Notes: a model not told the origin generated them from the letters alone. 64,000 bases of DNA from Chryseobacterium sp. CY350 (GCF_027945075.1 NZ_CP116034.1:620001-684000); one strand, 5' to 3'; counted from the stretch's first letter, positions 36,474-46,007 are shown. Made by a program: numbers and translations.

Positions 36474-37151
36474 ATGTCTATAAAATTTCTTGCTGAAGAT
36501 GACAGACCGAGAGAAAAGTTTTTGTTGAAAGGTAAAAATTCACTTTCAGATTCAGAACTTTTAGCCATTATTATGGGAAGCGGAAGCCGTGATGAAACTG
36601 CGTTGGAACTTGCAAGAAAGATCCTGAATTCGGTGGATAACAGTTGGCATCAGCTGAGTTTACTGACGATAAAAGATTTGATTAAATTTAAAGGAGTGGG
36701 CGAGGTGAAAGCAATTTCTATAGCAACCGCTCTCGAAATCGGTAGAAGAAGAGCGTCGCAGGAAATTCCTGATAAACCACAGATTTCCAGCAGTAAAGAT
36801 GCGTATCAGATTCTCAGACTTCATTTGGCAGATCTCAGAACAGAAGAGTTTTGGGCCATTTTTCTCAATCAAAGTAATAAAGTTATTCACATTGCTCAGC
36901 TTACGCAAGGCGGTATTAATCAATCGATTGTAGATATTCGAATCGTCTTTAAAACTGCTTTGGAACATTTTGCGACAGGAATTATTATTTCTCATAATCA
37001 TCCTTCAGGAAATTTGAAGCCAAGCCAGGAAGATTTATCAATTACAAAGAATATTAAAGAAGCAGGAAAGTTGATGAATATTCAGCTTCTGGATCATCTC
37101 ATCATCACTCAAAATGCTTATTTAAGTTTTACAGACGAAGGATTATTATGA
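36474..37151 (+). CDS. radC: RadC-family JAMM/MPN+ domain protein
   Basis: 225 residues from ATG 36474 (a TTG at 36468 is less likely). The N-terminal ~100 residues are a helix-hairpin-helix/UPF0758 region (DRPREKFLLKGKNSLSDSE, then KFKGVGEVKAISIATALEIG). The C-terminal JAMM metalloenzyme motif is ISHNHPSGNLKPSQED. Despite the name, a role in DNA repair has not been confirmed for the family. The stop overlaps the next gene by four bases (ATGA). Confidence 0.93.
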   Translation: MSIKFLAEDDRPREKFLLKGKNSLSDSELLAIIMGSGSRDETALELARKILNSVDNSWHQLSLLTIKDLIKFKGVGEVKAISIATALEIGRRRASQEIPDKPQISSSKDAYQILRLHLADLRTEEFWAIFLNQSNKVIHIAQLTQGGINQSIVDIRIVFKTALEHFATGIIISHNHPSGNLKPSQEDLSITKNIKEAGKLMNIQLLDHLIITQNAYLSFTDEGLL

Positions 37152-38014
37152 TCAGGAAAGTAAAATATAAAGATATCGATTTTAAAAAATACAATCATTG
37201 CTTAGAAAATTCTGAACAGAAAAACTGGTATGCAAAAAAAGAGGTTTTGGATCATCTTTCAGACAATTGGGAATGTCTTGTATATGGTGATTATGAAGCG
37301 ATAATGCCTCTTCATTTAAAGAAAAAATTAGGTTTTACTTTTGTTCATATGCCTTTGTTTTGCCAGCAATTCGGGGTTTTTTCCGAAAGAGATAATCCGT
37401 CTGTTAATACTGAATTTTTAAAATTTTTAAAAAATAATTACAAGGTATTTCTCTATTGTTTCAACGACAAAAATCAATTTTATACTGAACTTGAGAAAAG
37501 AAAAAATTTCATCATTCCGGTTTCTGATTATGAAACTTTAAAAAGAAAAAAATATTTTAAAGGAAGAAAATCAACAGTAAAATGGTCACAACATCTTACG
37601 TATAAAGAGATTGCATTAGATGAGAATTCTTTGATTTTTATTGAAAAAAATTTTAAAGGTTTGTCTAAGTCATCTGATTTTCATGTGTTTAAAAATTACA
37701 TTAATTTTCTAAATGATAAACAGCTTCTAAAACTGTGTGGTGTTTTTTTTGAAGGTCAAATGATCAATCTTGCAGTTGTAATCGCTGATCGGGAACAATA
37801 TTCTTTGCTTGCCCTGATTAACGATGACGATTTTAAAAACGAAAACGGACCGTCATTTTTAATAGATAAGATTCTTAGTAAATATATTCACGAAAGATCG
37901 TTCAATTTTATGGGAAGCAATATCCGCGGAATTCAGGTTTTCTTCAAAAGCTTCGGAGGAGAACTCTGCGAATATAGTTTCACTGAAAGCAAAATTCTAA
38001 AGAAATTCTCATGA
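37148..38014 (+). CDS. Uncharacterised protein with GNAT/FemAB-like fold
   Basis: 288 residues. No precise family recognised. The layout (N-terminal block WYAKKEVLDHLSDNWECLVYGDYEAIMPLHLKKK, then a second half with GVFFEGQMINLAVVIADREQ and FNFMGSNIRGIQVFFKSFGG) resembles the double GNAT-like domain of FemAB/BioF2-like proteins, including the glycine-rich late helix. No signal peptide. It overlaps radC by four bases and precedes the PhyH gene after 74 bases. Members of this group in Flavobacteriia are often annotated as hypothetical; function unknown. Confidence 0.65.
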   Translation: MIRKVKYKDIDFKKYNHCLENSEQKNWYAKKEVLDHLSDNWECLVYGDYEAIMPLHLKKKLGFTFVHMPLFCQQFGVFSERDNPSVNTEFLKFLKNNYKVFLYCFNDKNQFYTELEKRKNFIIPVSDYETLKRKKYFKGRKSTVKWSQHLTYKEIALDENSLIFIEKNFKGLSKSSDFHVFKNYINFLNDKQLLKLCGVFFEGQMINLAVVIADREQYSLLALINDDDFKNENGPSFLIDKILSKYIHERSFNFMGSNIRGIQVFFKSFGGELCEYSFTESKILKKFS

Positions 38015-38088
38015 TAATTATTTAAAAAGTTTAGTTTTAAGATAATTCATTAACTTTAGAAAGTCATTTCAATCAATGCACTACAGCA

Positions 38089-39021
38089 ATGTTTAAACAG
38101 ATCAGAAACTATAAATTACCATATATTGTCTACAATTTTTTCAATAAGAAAAAACTTATGCACAATATTCCTCTCTATAAAAAGTTTGGGATTGAGAAAA
38201 ACTATTTTTCAAGTATTTCCAGTAAAGATTTTCAAGGTCTCGACAATTCAGAAAGAAAAGTAAATTATGTAAAGATAAAGGAAACGAATTTTTTCAAAAA
38301 TCTTAACGAACAAGATCAAAAAAGTGTTCTCGAATTTGACGATAATGGTTTTCTGGTGCTAAGAAATTTTTTGACTAATGAAATTACCGACAAAATCAAT
38401 ACAGAAATTGACAGTTTATTGAATGACGGAACCATTAAATTCCGATACGGAGGAAAACTGATGTTTGTGATTCATCATTCTGAAATCGTCAAGAATATTG
38501 GTAACGATAAAGATATGCTCGAGTTTCTCTCAGTTCTGATTGATGGGGAAGCCAAGCTTTTCCAAAGTATCAATTTTATTAATGGAAGTCAGCAAAAAAC
38601 GCATTCAGACAGTATCCACATGACGACTTATCCTTTGGGAGGATTGCTTGGTGTCTGGATTGCTCTTGAGGATGTAGATGAGAATAATGGTGCACTGCAT
38701 TACATTCCGGGAAGCCATAAACTTCCTTATTTTCTTAATTCAGATTACGATAATGAAGGAACTTTTTTCAAGATCGGTAAAAAAAGTTATCTTGCTTACG
38801 AAGAATTTCTTGCTGCGAAAGTACAACAATTGGGACTTAAAAAAGAGGTTTTCAGAGCCCAAAAAGGTGATCTTTTGATCTGGCACGCCAATATTCTGCA
38901 TGGTGGTGAGCCACATCTTGATAAATCACGTACAAGAAAAAGCCTTGTTTATCATTACTTTGACAAAAATAGTGTCTGCTATCACGAGGTTACGCAAAGA
39001 CCTGCTTTATTTGAGCTGTAG
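38089..39021 (+). CDS. Phytanoyl-CoA dioxygenase (PhyH)-family Fe(II)/2-oxoglutarate oxygenase
   Basis: 310 residues. The double-stranded beta-helix begins near residue 85 (FDDNGFLVLRNFLTNEI). The metal triad is H-x-D in QQKTHSDSIHM (about residue 165) and distal His in ILHGGEPHLDKSRTRKSLVYHY, where the Arg that binds 2-oxoglutarate is also seen. NNGALHYIPGSHKLPY is the conserved PhyH block. Substrate unknown: the family hydroxylates lipids, antibiotics and small metabolites. It stands downstream of the unknown radC-linked gene. Confidence 0.88.
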   Translation: MFKQIRNYKLPYIVYNFFNKKKLMHNIPLYKKFGIEKNYFSSISSKDFQGLDNSERKVNYVKIKETNFFKNLNEQDQKSVLEFDDNGFLVLRNFLTNEITDKINTEIDSLLNDGTIKFRYGGKLMFVIHHSEIVKNIGNDKDMLEFLSVLIDGEAKLFQSINFINGSQQKTHSDSIHMTTYPLGGLLGVWIALEDVDENNGALHYIPGSHKLPYFLNSDYDNEGTFFKIGKKSYLAYEEFLAAKVQQLGLKKEVFRAQKGDLLIWHANILHGGEPHLDKSRTRKSLVYHYFDKNSVCYHEVTQRPALFEL

Positions 39022-39044
39022 ATTCAGAAAATATTAGTAATTTT
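39014..39044 (+). promoter_or_regulatory. Promoter ahead of the small membrane protein gene
   Basis: TTG 39011-39013 is 23 bp upstream of TAATTTTG 39037-39044, just within the accepted spacing range. The -7 box overlaps the TTG codon at 39043, which supports ATG 39058 as the start of the following gene. Confidence 0.45.
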
Positions 39045-39057
39045 GCTTCCTCAAATT

Positions 39058-39570
39058 ATGACAGATTTTTCAGATTATTTACCGTATGCATTTGCTCTTA
39101 TCGTAGCAATTCCTTTTTTGGTTTTGCTGAGACAGTTTGTGTATACATACATTAAATTAAAGAATCAGGAAATCAAATTACTTTCTGTAAAATCTAATTC
39201 TGAAAATAAAACGCATTCTTACGAACGCATGACTTTATTTCTGGAGCGTATCAAACCATCAAATCTTATTCAGAAATTTGATAAAGATCTGGCGGCGTAC
39301 GAGTTCGTATTTTTAACTGAAAAGACGATCAATGAAGAATTTGAATATAATTCTTCGCAGCAGTTGTATTTAACAAAAAATTCTTGGCAAAATATCGTCG
39401 ATTCTAAAAATGCCATTATAGATCTACTTCACAAAACTTACGAAAGCCTCAATAACAAACCGAATCTCGACGAATTCAAAACTGTTTTCATCATGAATTA
39501 TATGAACGGTGATGATTTTATAAGTGCAACAATTGAAGATTTACGTAGAGAAATTTTAATAATAGCTTAA
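39058..39570 (+). CDS. Hypothetical protein with one N-terminal membrane helix
   Basis: 170 residues from ATG 39058. A membrane anchor at ~5-25 (DYLPYAFALIVAIPFLVLL) is followed by a soluble helical domain of ~140 residues with no recognised motif (RMTLFLERIKPSNLIQKFD, AYEFVFLTEKTINEEFEYN). Small proteins of this layout (DUF7935-like) are widespread in Flavobacteriia next to ppa or hppA genes. It ends 20 bases before ppa, suggesting cotranscription. Function unknown. Confidence 0.6.
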   Translation: MTDFSDYLPYAFALIVAIPFLVLLRQFVYTYIKLKNQEIKLLSVKSNSENKTHSYERMTLFLERIKPSNLIQKFDKDLAAYEFVFLTEKTINEEFEYNSSQQLYLTKNSWQNIVDSKNAIIDLLHKTYESLNNKPNLDEFKTVFIMNYMNGDDFISATIEDLRREILIIA

Positions 39571-39590
39571 CTAAAAAAATAAAAAAATAA

Positions 39591-40202
39591 ATGATTCCAA
39601 ATTTTAAAGCACATCCGTGGCATGGGATTTCTGCAGGAGAAGATGCGCCAAACGTTGTAAACGTTTTCGTGGAAATTGTACCTTCAGACACTATTAAATA
39701 CGAAATTGACAAAGCTACAGGATACCTGAAAGTCGATAGACCTCAGAAATTCTCAAACATTATTCCTGCATTATATGGTTTCGTTCCTAGAACTTACTGT
39801 AATGACGAGGTGATGAGATTGGCTGTAGAAAGTGGTGCAGATGATGTTACAATGGGAGATCACGATCCTTTGGATATCTGCGTTTTGAGCTCTCACAATA
39901 TTCATTCTGGAGGATTGTTGATGGAAGCTATTCCGATCGGTGGTTTTAAAATGATCGATGATGGTGAAGCTGATGATAAAATTGTTGCAGTAATGGTAAG
40001 CGACCACGCATTCGGGCATTTCAGAGATATTGCTGAACTTCCGGAGGCAGAAATTAAGAGATTAATGCACTATTTTTTAACTTATAAAAACTTACCAGAC
40101 GAGCCTGCAAAGTGTAGAATCCAGGAAGTTTACGGTGCTGAACATGCTAGAAAAGTTATAGTAGCTTCTCAGAACGATTATGCAAGTAAATTCGGAGGAT
40201 AA
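39591..40202 (+). CDS. ppa: Family I inorganic pyrophosphatase
   Basis: 203 residues. It hydrolyses PPi to two phosphates with Mg2+ in the cytoplasm. The signature of family I is MGDHDPLDICVLSS (the D-x-D-P-x-D motif), with YEIDKATGYLKVDRP, YGFVPRTYC and VSDHAFGHFRDIAELP around it. Length is normal. A second, membrane-bound pyrophosphatase (hppA) lies 322 bases downstream, giving the cell both soluble and ion-pumping enzymes for the same substrate. Confidence 0.95.
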   Translation: MIPNFKAHPWHGISAGEDAPNVVNVFVEIVPSDTIKYEIDKATGYLKVDRPQKFSNIIPALYGFVPRTYCNDEVMRLAVESGADDVTMGDHDPLDICVLSSHNIHSGGLLMEAIPIGGFKMIDDGEADDKIVAVMVSDHAFGHFRDIAELPEAEIKRLMHYFLTYKNLPDEPAKCRIQEVYGAEHARKVIVASQNDYASKFGG

Positions 40203-40270
40203 TATTCTTTTCCATCATAAATTAGAGGAGTAAGTGAGTTTTTCATTTGCTCCTTTTTTATTTTTTTTGG

Positions 40271-40388
40271 GCGCCTGTTTCCGCCCTCCATTCCCGCTTT
40301 TTTTGGTTATTGCGACAGATGCTTGTGATGAGTTGTTGGTTTTTCCCATCGCAATAACCAAAAAAGAGCTTCATTCAGGTCGGGGCGT
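40271..40388. repeat. GC-rich extragenic palindrome between ppa and hppA
   Basis: A perfect 17-bp inverted repeat, 40299-40315 with 40349-40365 (TTTTTTGGTTATTGCGA and complement), with a 33-base loop, sits inside a longer imperfect palindrome whose outer parts are C/G-rich. The outer flanks share only scattered complementarity. It differs in composition from the surroundings and resembles REP/MITE-type elements. The 40203-40524 gap holds no gene. Confidence 0.65.
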
Positions 40389-40524
40389 ATGCAATCCGAT
40401 ACATTAGAAGTTTGAAATATTTATGCGCATTTGAGATATTTTTAAATAGTTTATAAAAATTTTCGGTTTACGAATAGAATTATTTGGTATATTTAATAAT
40501 CTATTACCAAAAAAATATTAAACT

Positions 40525-43260
40525 ATGGACTTATTTTATTTAGTACCAATCTTTGGTATTCTGGCTTTACTCTATACGTTTTTTCAAAGCAAATGGGTAA
40601 CAAAGCAAAATGCAGGGAACGAACGCATGAAAGTAATCAGCGGACATATTGCCGATGGAGCAATGGCATTTCTCAAAGCAGAATACAAAATCATGACTTA
40701 TTTCGTGGTTATTGTTGCAATTTTATTGGCAGTAATGGGAACCACAAATTCAAATTCTCACTGGACAATCAGTGTCGCTTTTGTACTTGGTGCCGCATTT
40801 TCTGCACTTGCCGGATTTATAGGGATGAAAATTGCCACAAAAGCTAACGTTCGAACTGCTGAAGCAGCAAAAACTTCGTTGGCAAAAGCACTCAAAGTTT
40901 CCTTTGCGGGCGGTTCTGTGATGGGAATGGGAGTTGCAGGTCTGGCAGTTTTGGGTTTAGGATCTCTATATTTAATTATCAAACAGATCTTCGCGCCAGA
41001 TGCGCCGGTAGATTCTCAAGAAATGGAAAGAACCATCGAAATTCTCACCGGATTTTCATTAGGTGCAGAATCGATCGCACTTTTCGCAAGAGTAGGTGGT
41101 GGAATTTACACCAAAGCTGCTGACGTAGGAGCTGATTTGGTAGGAAAAGTAGAAGCAGGGATTCCCGAAGATGATCCTAGAAATCCTGCCACGATTGCTG
41201 ATAATGTGGGAGATAATGTAGGAGATGTTGCAGGTATGGGTGCCGATTTATTCGGGTCTTATGTTGCAACAGTTTTAGCAACAATGGTTCTAGGAAGAGA
41301 AACGATTTCGGATGACTCGTTTGGAGGATTTGCTCCAATTCTTTTGCCAATGTTAATTGCCGGAACCGGAATTATCTTTTCCATGATAGGAACATTATTC
41401 GTAAAAATTAATGATAACGAAGATTCTTCTACCTCAAGCGTTCAGAATGCTTTGAATCTGGGAAACTGGGGAAGTATTGTGATCACAGCAATATCATCTT
41501 ATTTTCTGGTAAACTATTTACTACCCGAAAAAATGGTTTTACGTGGACTGGAGTTTACGAAAACCGGGGTCTTCGGAGCAATAATGGTTGGTCTAGTGGT
41601 AGGAACTTTGATGAGTATCATTACAGAGTATTATACTGCAATGGGAAAAAGACCTGTTCAGAGTATCGTAAAACAATCTTCTACGGGACATGCTACCAAT
41701 ATCATTGGCGGTCTGTCAGTCGGAATGGAATCTACATTTTTACCGATTATTGTTTTGGCAGGTGGAATTTACGGTTCTTATCTGTGTGCCGGATTGTATG
41801 GTGTAGCCATCGCAGCTGCGGGAATGATGGCCACGACAGCTATGCAATTAGCAATTGATGCATTCGGACCTATCGCTGATAATGCAGGAGGAATTGCCGA
41901 AATGAGCGAATTGCCAAAAGAAGTTAGAGAAAAAACAGACATTTTAGATGCTGTAGGAAATACAACCGCAGCCACAGGAAAAGGTTTTGCAATCGCTTCA
42001 GCAGCTTTAACGGCTTTGGCTTTATTTGCAGCTTTTGTGGGGATTGCCGGAATCGACGGTATTGATATTTATAGAGCCGATGTTCTCGCAGGACTATTTG
42101 TGGGAGGTATGATTCCTTTTATCTTTTCATCGTTGGCAATTACGGTAGTTGGACAAGCTGCAATGGCAATGGTAGAAGAGGTAAGAAGACAGTTCAGAGA
42201 AATCCCTGGAATTTTAGAAGGAAAAGCAGAGCCGGAATACGAAAAATGTGTTGCCATTTCTACTGATGCTTCAATTAAAAAAATGATGCTACCGGGAGCG
42301 ATTGCAATTATATCACCACTTTTAGTAGGTTTTATTTTCGGACCTGAAGTTTTGGGAGGGTTTTTAGCCGGAGCAACGGTTTGCGGTGTGCTGATGGGTA
42401 TGTTTCAGAATAATGCGGGCGGAGCTTGGGATAATGCTAAAAAGTCTTTCGAAAAAGGAGCGAAAATTAATGGAGAAACTTATTATAAAGGTTCTGAGCC
42501 TCATAAAGCTTCTGTCACCGGTGATACCGTAGGAGACCCATTTAAAGATACTTCAGGGCCGTCTATGAATATTTTAATTAAATTAATGTCGATTGTTTCA
42601 TTGGTTATTGCACCAACTTTAGCCGTGATGCACAAAGATAAAATTGATGCAAACAGACAGGCAAAAATCGCAAGTCTTACCGGATTGTCTAACGTTCATA
42701 CAGCTAATCAAAATGTATCCGGAACGGCAGTCGCAGTTGTGCCTGGTGAAGTATCCGGTCAGTTAAATGAAAACGGAGATTTTGTTTATAATACTGGGAA
42801 TATTCAGGAAATCAAATTGAAAGACGGCAAAACGATTTCTTTAGGTGATCAAAGCCAGCTGTTGGTGATGTATGATCAGATCAAGAATAATAGACAGGAA
42901 GTTTTAGATCCTAATGCATGGTTTACGATTGAAAATTTATATTTTGAAACCGGCTCAAGTGATTTGAAATCAGGTTCTGAATCTCAATTGATGAATTTAG
43001 CTGAAATTTTAAATGCTTATCCTAATCTTAAGATAAAATTAGGTGGGTATACTGATAATTCGGGAACTGAGGAGGCAAACAGGCAATTATCTAACCTCCG
43101 TGCTCAGACCGCAAAACTTAAGTTGCTGGAATTTGGAATTGCAGCAGATAGAGTAGAAGCTGAAGGATACGGATCACAATTCCCAGTTTGTGCAGCAAAT
43201 GATAGTGATGAATGTATGGCAAAAAACAGAAGAATTGATGTAAGAGTTCTTTCTTTATAA
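40525..43260 (+). CDS. hppA: Membrane-bound ion-pumping pyrophosphatase with C-terminal OmpA domain
   Basis: 911 residues. The first ~720 residues are an integral-membrane mPPase with about 16 helices; the core motif is [20 protein letters not shown] followed by [16 protein letters not shown]. The motif [13 protein letters not shown] has Ala where K+-independent pumps have Lys, so a K+-dependent enzyme is expected. Whether it pumps H+ or Na+ is not decided. After ~70 residues of linker the last ~115 residues form an OmpA/MotB domain ([17 protein letters not shown], then [17 protein letters not shown] and NRRIDVRV), a peptidoglycan-binding fold. Fusion ties an energy-conserving pump to the cell wall. 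Confidence 0.94.
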   Translation: MDLFYLVPIFGILALLYTFFQSKWVTKQNAGNERMKVISGHIADGAMAFLKAEYKIMTYFVVIVAILLAVMGTTNSNSHWTISVAFVLGAAFSALAGFIGMKIATKANVRTAEAAKTSLAKALKVSFAGGSVMGMGVAGLAVLGLGSLYLIIKQIFAPDAPVDSQEMERTIEILTGFSLGAESIALFARVGGGIYTKAADVGADLVGKVEAGIPEDDPRNPATIADNVGDNVGDVAGMGADLFGSYVATVLATMVLGRETISDDSFGGFAPILLPMLIAGTGIIFSMIGTLFVKINDNEDSSTSSVQNALNLGNWGSIVITAISSYFLVNYLLPEKMVLRGLEFTKTGVFGAIMVGLVVGTLMSIITEYYTAMGKRPVQSIVKQSSTGHATNIIGGLSVGMESTFLPIIVLAGGIYGSYLCAGLYGVAIAAAGMMATTAMQLAIDAFGPIADNAGGIAEMSELPKEVREKTDILDAVGNTTAATGKGFAIASAALTALALFAAFVGIAGIDGIDIYRADVLAGLFVGGMIPFIFSSLAITVVGQAAMAMVEEVRRQFREIPGILEGKAEPEYEKCVAISTDASIKKMMLPGAIAIISPLLVGFIFGPEVLGGFLAGATVCGVLMGMFQNNAGGAWDNAKKSFEKGAKINGETYYKGSEPHKASVTGDTVGDPFKDTSGPSMNILIKLMSIVSLVIAPTLAVMHKDKIDANRQAKIASLTGLSNVHTANQNVSGTAVAVVPGEVSGQLNENGDFVYNTGNIQEIKLKDGKTISLGDQSQLLVMYDQIKNNRQEVLDPNAWFTIENLYFETGSSDLKSGSESQLMNLAEILNAYPNLKIKLGGYTDNSGTEEANRQLSNLRAQTAKLKLLEFGIAADRVEAEGYGSQFPVCAANDSDECMAKNRRIDVRVLSL

Positions 43261-43285
43261 TCAGTTTTTTTTAATAATAGAAGTT

Positions 43286-43316
43286 AACACCGCAAAAAAT
43301 TGCGGTGTTTTTTTAT
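43286..43316 (+). terminator. Terminator after hppA
   Basis: AACACCGCAA pairs with TTGCGGTGTT around a four-base loop, followed by six T. Confidence 0.92.
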
Positions 43317-43351
43317 GGGAATGATTTATAAATACAAAACCCCTCTTAAAT

Positions 43352-43602
43352 AAATTTTAGTATAATACAGTATAAATCTAGTGTACTAAAGTGAAAATCT
43401 AGTGTACTAAGATAAAAATGTACTGTACTAAGGTGAAAATGTATTGCACTAAGATAAAAATCTAGTGTACTTAAACAAAAAACTTGCAAACAGAAGCAAA
43501 TACTAGGTGTAGTGAGCAAATACCCAAATGTTTTATTATAAATATCTTACGCACCAGACAAAATATCAAGTGCATAAAGGCAAATATCTTGTGTACTATT
43601 AA
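43352..43602. repeat. Array of about twelve 21-bp tandem repeats
   Basis: An AAAT step recurs at 43352, 43374, 43395, 43416, 43437, 43458, (43480, as AAAC), 43498, 43518, 43540, 43561 and 43582, a period of 19-22, mostly 21. The best-preserved units read AAATCTAGTGTACTAAAGTG, containing TAGT-GT-ACTA (4-bp arms). Units in the right half are more degenerate but keep the AAATA(C/T) start. The last unit runs into the 3' end of the aminotransferase gene. The hppA-aminotransferase gap of 338 bases holds nothing else but the terminator. Confidence 0.75.
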
Positions 43603-44738
43603 AGATTTCTCTTCAAATGATCCATTGCCTGAATAATCACATCATCTCGTTTAGCAAAACTAAATCTGACGTAATCTGAATTCTGTTTTGAATTGTAAAA
43701 AGCAGAAAGCGGCAAACATGAAACTTTTTTTTCTACAGTCAGCCATTTCGAAAATTCTACATCAGTTTTATCTTTAGAAATATTTCTGAAATTAACGAGT
43801 TGAAAAAAGCCGCCTTCTGCTTTCTGTTCGATTTCGAGAGGCGTATTCTTAGCAAGTTCATTAAAAATATTTCGTTTGTTTTCCAACACTTTTTTATTCT
43901 CAGCAGGATCGAAAACTTCAAGATATCTGGCAATCGCATATTGGCAGGGCGCATTTGAACTGTATGAAATATATTGTTGATGACTCCTGAAATTTTCCAG
44001 TAAATCCTCCGAAGATAAGAGATAGCTCACTTTCCAACCGGTGGCATGAAACATTTTGCCGAACGAAAATATAGAAAACGTTCTTTTTTTCAATTCAGGA
44101 TGAAGAAACGGACTGTAATGAGCAATCTCGTCGTAGCAATAGATGTCATAAATTTCTTCTGAGATTAAGTAAATTTCCTGATTTTTAATGATTTGATACA
44201 GTCTTTCCCAATCTGCGGCAGTCCACATTTTTCCGGTAGGATTCTGAGGTGAGTTGACGATGATCGCTTTTGTCTTACTTGAAATGCAGTTTTGAAGTTT
44301 TTCCCAATTAATTGCAAAATCATTATCAAGATCATAATAAACAGGAACACCACCATTTAAAACAATAGACGGAGCATAAGTGTAATAAGAAGGCTGAATA
44401 ACAATCACTTCATCGCCAAATTCTAAAATAGATTTTAACGAGGTATATAACGCGAAAGTAGAGCAAGGCACAATATTTACTTCTTCTTTTTTTAAAAGTA
44501 AACTGTTGATTCTTTGAGAATTAAACTTTACAATGTTTTCGATAAGCAGAAGATTACCGGAGAGCGATTCATAGCTATGCGTGATGACGTCGGCAGATTC
44601 CTTTAGATAATGGCGTAAGCGATCGTCGATTTCAAAATCTGGCAGACCTAATGAAAGATCAAAACTTTGATGTCTGACAGCGAGTTCAGACATTTCTGTG
44701 AAAAATTTGTAATCATTAAATCCGTAATTTTTTTTCAT
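43599..44738 (-). CDS. PLP-dependent aminotransferase, methionine aminotransferase-like (class I)
   Basis: 379 residues from ATG 44738 (the frame opens at TTG 44750, four codons earlier). The Schiff-base lysine is in FSFGKMFHATGWKVSY, with NSPQNPTGKMW (substrate/PLP Asn), EEIYDIY and a late RFSFAKRDD with the carboxylate-binding Arg. This set matches YbdL/methionine aminotransferases and the related kynurenine/glutamine transaminase branch. It transfers amino groups to a 2-oxo acid in the cytoplasm. Substrate is not certain. The 3' end overlaps the tandem repeat array. Confidence 0.88.
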   Translation of the reverse strand: MKKNYGFNDYKFFTEMSELAVRHQSFDLSLGLPDFEIDDRLRHYLKESADVITHSYESLSGNLLLIENIVKFNSQRINSLLLKKEEVNIVPCSTFALYTSLKSILEFGDEVIVIQPSYYTYAPSIVLNGGVPVYYDLDNDFAINWEKLQNCISSKTKAIIVNSPQNPTGKMWTAADWERLYQIIKNQEIYLISEEIYDIYCYDEIAHYSPFLHPELKKRTFSIFSFGKMFHATGWKVSYLLSSEDLLENFRSHQQYISYSSNAPCQYAIARYLEVFDPAENKKVLENKRNIFNELAKNTPLEIEQKAEGGFFQLVNFRNISKDKTDVEFSKWLTVEKKVSCLPLSAFYNSKQNSDYVRFSFAKRDDVIIQAMDHLKRNL

Positions 44739-44786
44739 AGTTATTATCAAATATAGAAAAAAAACAACAGTGTATGAGGGTTAAAT

Positions 44787-44794
44787 TATTTTTG
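44787..44794 (+). promoter_or_regulatory. -7 box of the M28 peptidase gene
   Basis: TATTTTTG, 25 bases before the ATG. Confidence 0.45.
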
Positions 44795-44819
44795 TTATTT
44801 TTAAACAAATAATTTACGA

Positions 44820-45875
44820 ATGAAAAAAGTTCTGATTCCTATATTCTCCGCTGTCATATTGGCAAGTTGCGGAAGTTCAAAAGTCGTATCAAATGAGCAA
44901 AATACTTCTACAAAAGCCAATTCAATCAACTCTAACGATGATGAAGGTTTTCAATCTGCCTATCAAAATATTAAACTTGAAGATTTAAAGAAAAATCTTT
45001 ATGTAATTGCAGCAGATGATATGCAGGGTCGCGATACCGGAAGTCCCGGACAAAAGAAGGCGGGAGCATATATGATCAATTATTACAAAAACCTGGGGAT
45101 TTCTTACCCAAAAAGTTTAGGCTCATATTATCAGAAAGTTCCTGCTGATTACATGAAGCAGCGGGGAGGCGGAAGTTTACCCGATTCAGAAAATATTTTA
45201 GCATATATAGAAGGAAGTGAAAAACCTGAAGAAATTGTAGTCGTTTCTGCTCATTATGACCATGTAGGAACAAAAAATGGCGTTGTATACAACGGTGCAG
45301 ATGATGATGGAAGCGGTACGGTAGCTGTAATGGAAATCGCTAAAGCTTTTCAAAGTGCTAAAAAAGCAGGAAAAGGCCCAAAAAGATCAATTCTTTTTCT
45401 TCATGTAACTGGCGAAGAACACGGACTTTTCGGGTCTGAATATTATTCTGATAATCCGGTTTTTCCTTTAGCGAATACTGTTGTTGATCTTAATATTGAT
45501 ATGATTGGCCGAGATGATGCAGAAAACAGAGGTAAAAATTACGTTTACGTCATCGGATCTGAAATGCTAAGTTCTGAGCTGAAAGTAATTAACGAAGCTG
45601 CGAACAAAAAAACGGTAAATTTAGAACTCAATTATAAATATGATGATCCTAAAGATCCCGACAGGTTGTATTACAGATCAGACCACTATAATTTTGCTAA
45701 AAACAATATTCCTGTTGCATTCTATTTTGATGGAATTCACGAAGATTATCATAAACCAACAGATGATGTTGAAAAAATAGATTACAGCATGTTGCAGAAA
45801 AGGACACAGCTGGTGTTTACAACTGCATGGGAAATTGCTAACAGGGAAGCAAGAATTGTGGTTGATAAAAAATAA
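44820..45875 (+). CDS. M28-family metallopeptidase lipoprotein
   Basis: 351 residues. The lipobox LASC (residues ~15-18, then GSSKVV) makes it a likely lipoprotein. The peptidase domain starts with a DMQGRDTGSPGQKKAGAY block; the two-zinc ligands are H in VVSAHYDHVG, D in NGADDDGSGT, E in HVTGEEHGLFGSEYY (catalytic and metal Glu), D in LNIDMIGRDD and H in EDYHKPTDD. It cleaves amino-terminal residues or other peptides outside the cytoplasm. Own promoter and terminator. Probably outer-membrane or periplasmic. Confidence 0.93.
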   Translation: MKKVLIPIFSAVILASCGSSKVVSNEQNTSTKANSINSNDDEGFQSAYQNIKLEDLKKNLYVIAADDMQGRDTGSPGQKKAGAYMINYYKNLGISYPKSLGSYYQKVPADYMKQRGGGSLPDSENILAYIEGSEKPEEIVVVSAHYDHVGTKNGVVYNGADDDGSGTVAVMEIAKAFQSAKKAGKGPKRSILFLHVTGEEHGLFGSEYYSDNPVFPLANTVVDLNIDMIGRDDAENRGKNYVYVIGSEMLSSELKVINEAANKKTVNLELNYKYDDPKDPDRLYYRSDHYNFAKNNIPVAFYFDGIHEDYHKPTDDVEKIDYSMLQKRTQLVFTTAWEIANREARIVVDKK

Positions 45876-45898
45876 TTAAAACCAAATATCAGGATAAA

Positions 45899-45931
45899 AG
45901 CCTATAAGAAGATTCTTGTAGGTTTTTTAAA
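45899..45931 (+). terminator. Terminator after the M28 peptidase gene
   Basis: CCTATAAGAA pairs with TTCTTGTAGG (one T-G) around a three-base loop, then six T. Confidence 0.85.
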
Positions 45932-45999
45932 GTAAAAACGACTATATGAAAGCCTCTTCAGAAATAGCGAAAGTACAGTCCAGAAAATAAAAATTCAAA

Positions 46000-46007
46000 T
46001 AACTTTG
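46000..46007 (+). promoter_or_regulatory. -7 box of the VOC-EndoV pair
   Basis: TAACTTTG, 25 bases before the VOC ATG. Confidence 0.45.

Noticed and set aside
40271..40388. Insertion sequence end
   Set aside because: No transposase or target duplication is visible; the palindrome alone does not show an IS.
43352..43602. Possible CRISPR array
   Set aside because: The repeated unit is only 21 bases with no unique spacers between copies, the copies drift progressively, and no cas gene is near.
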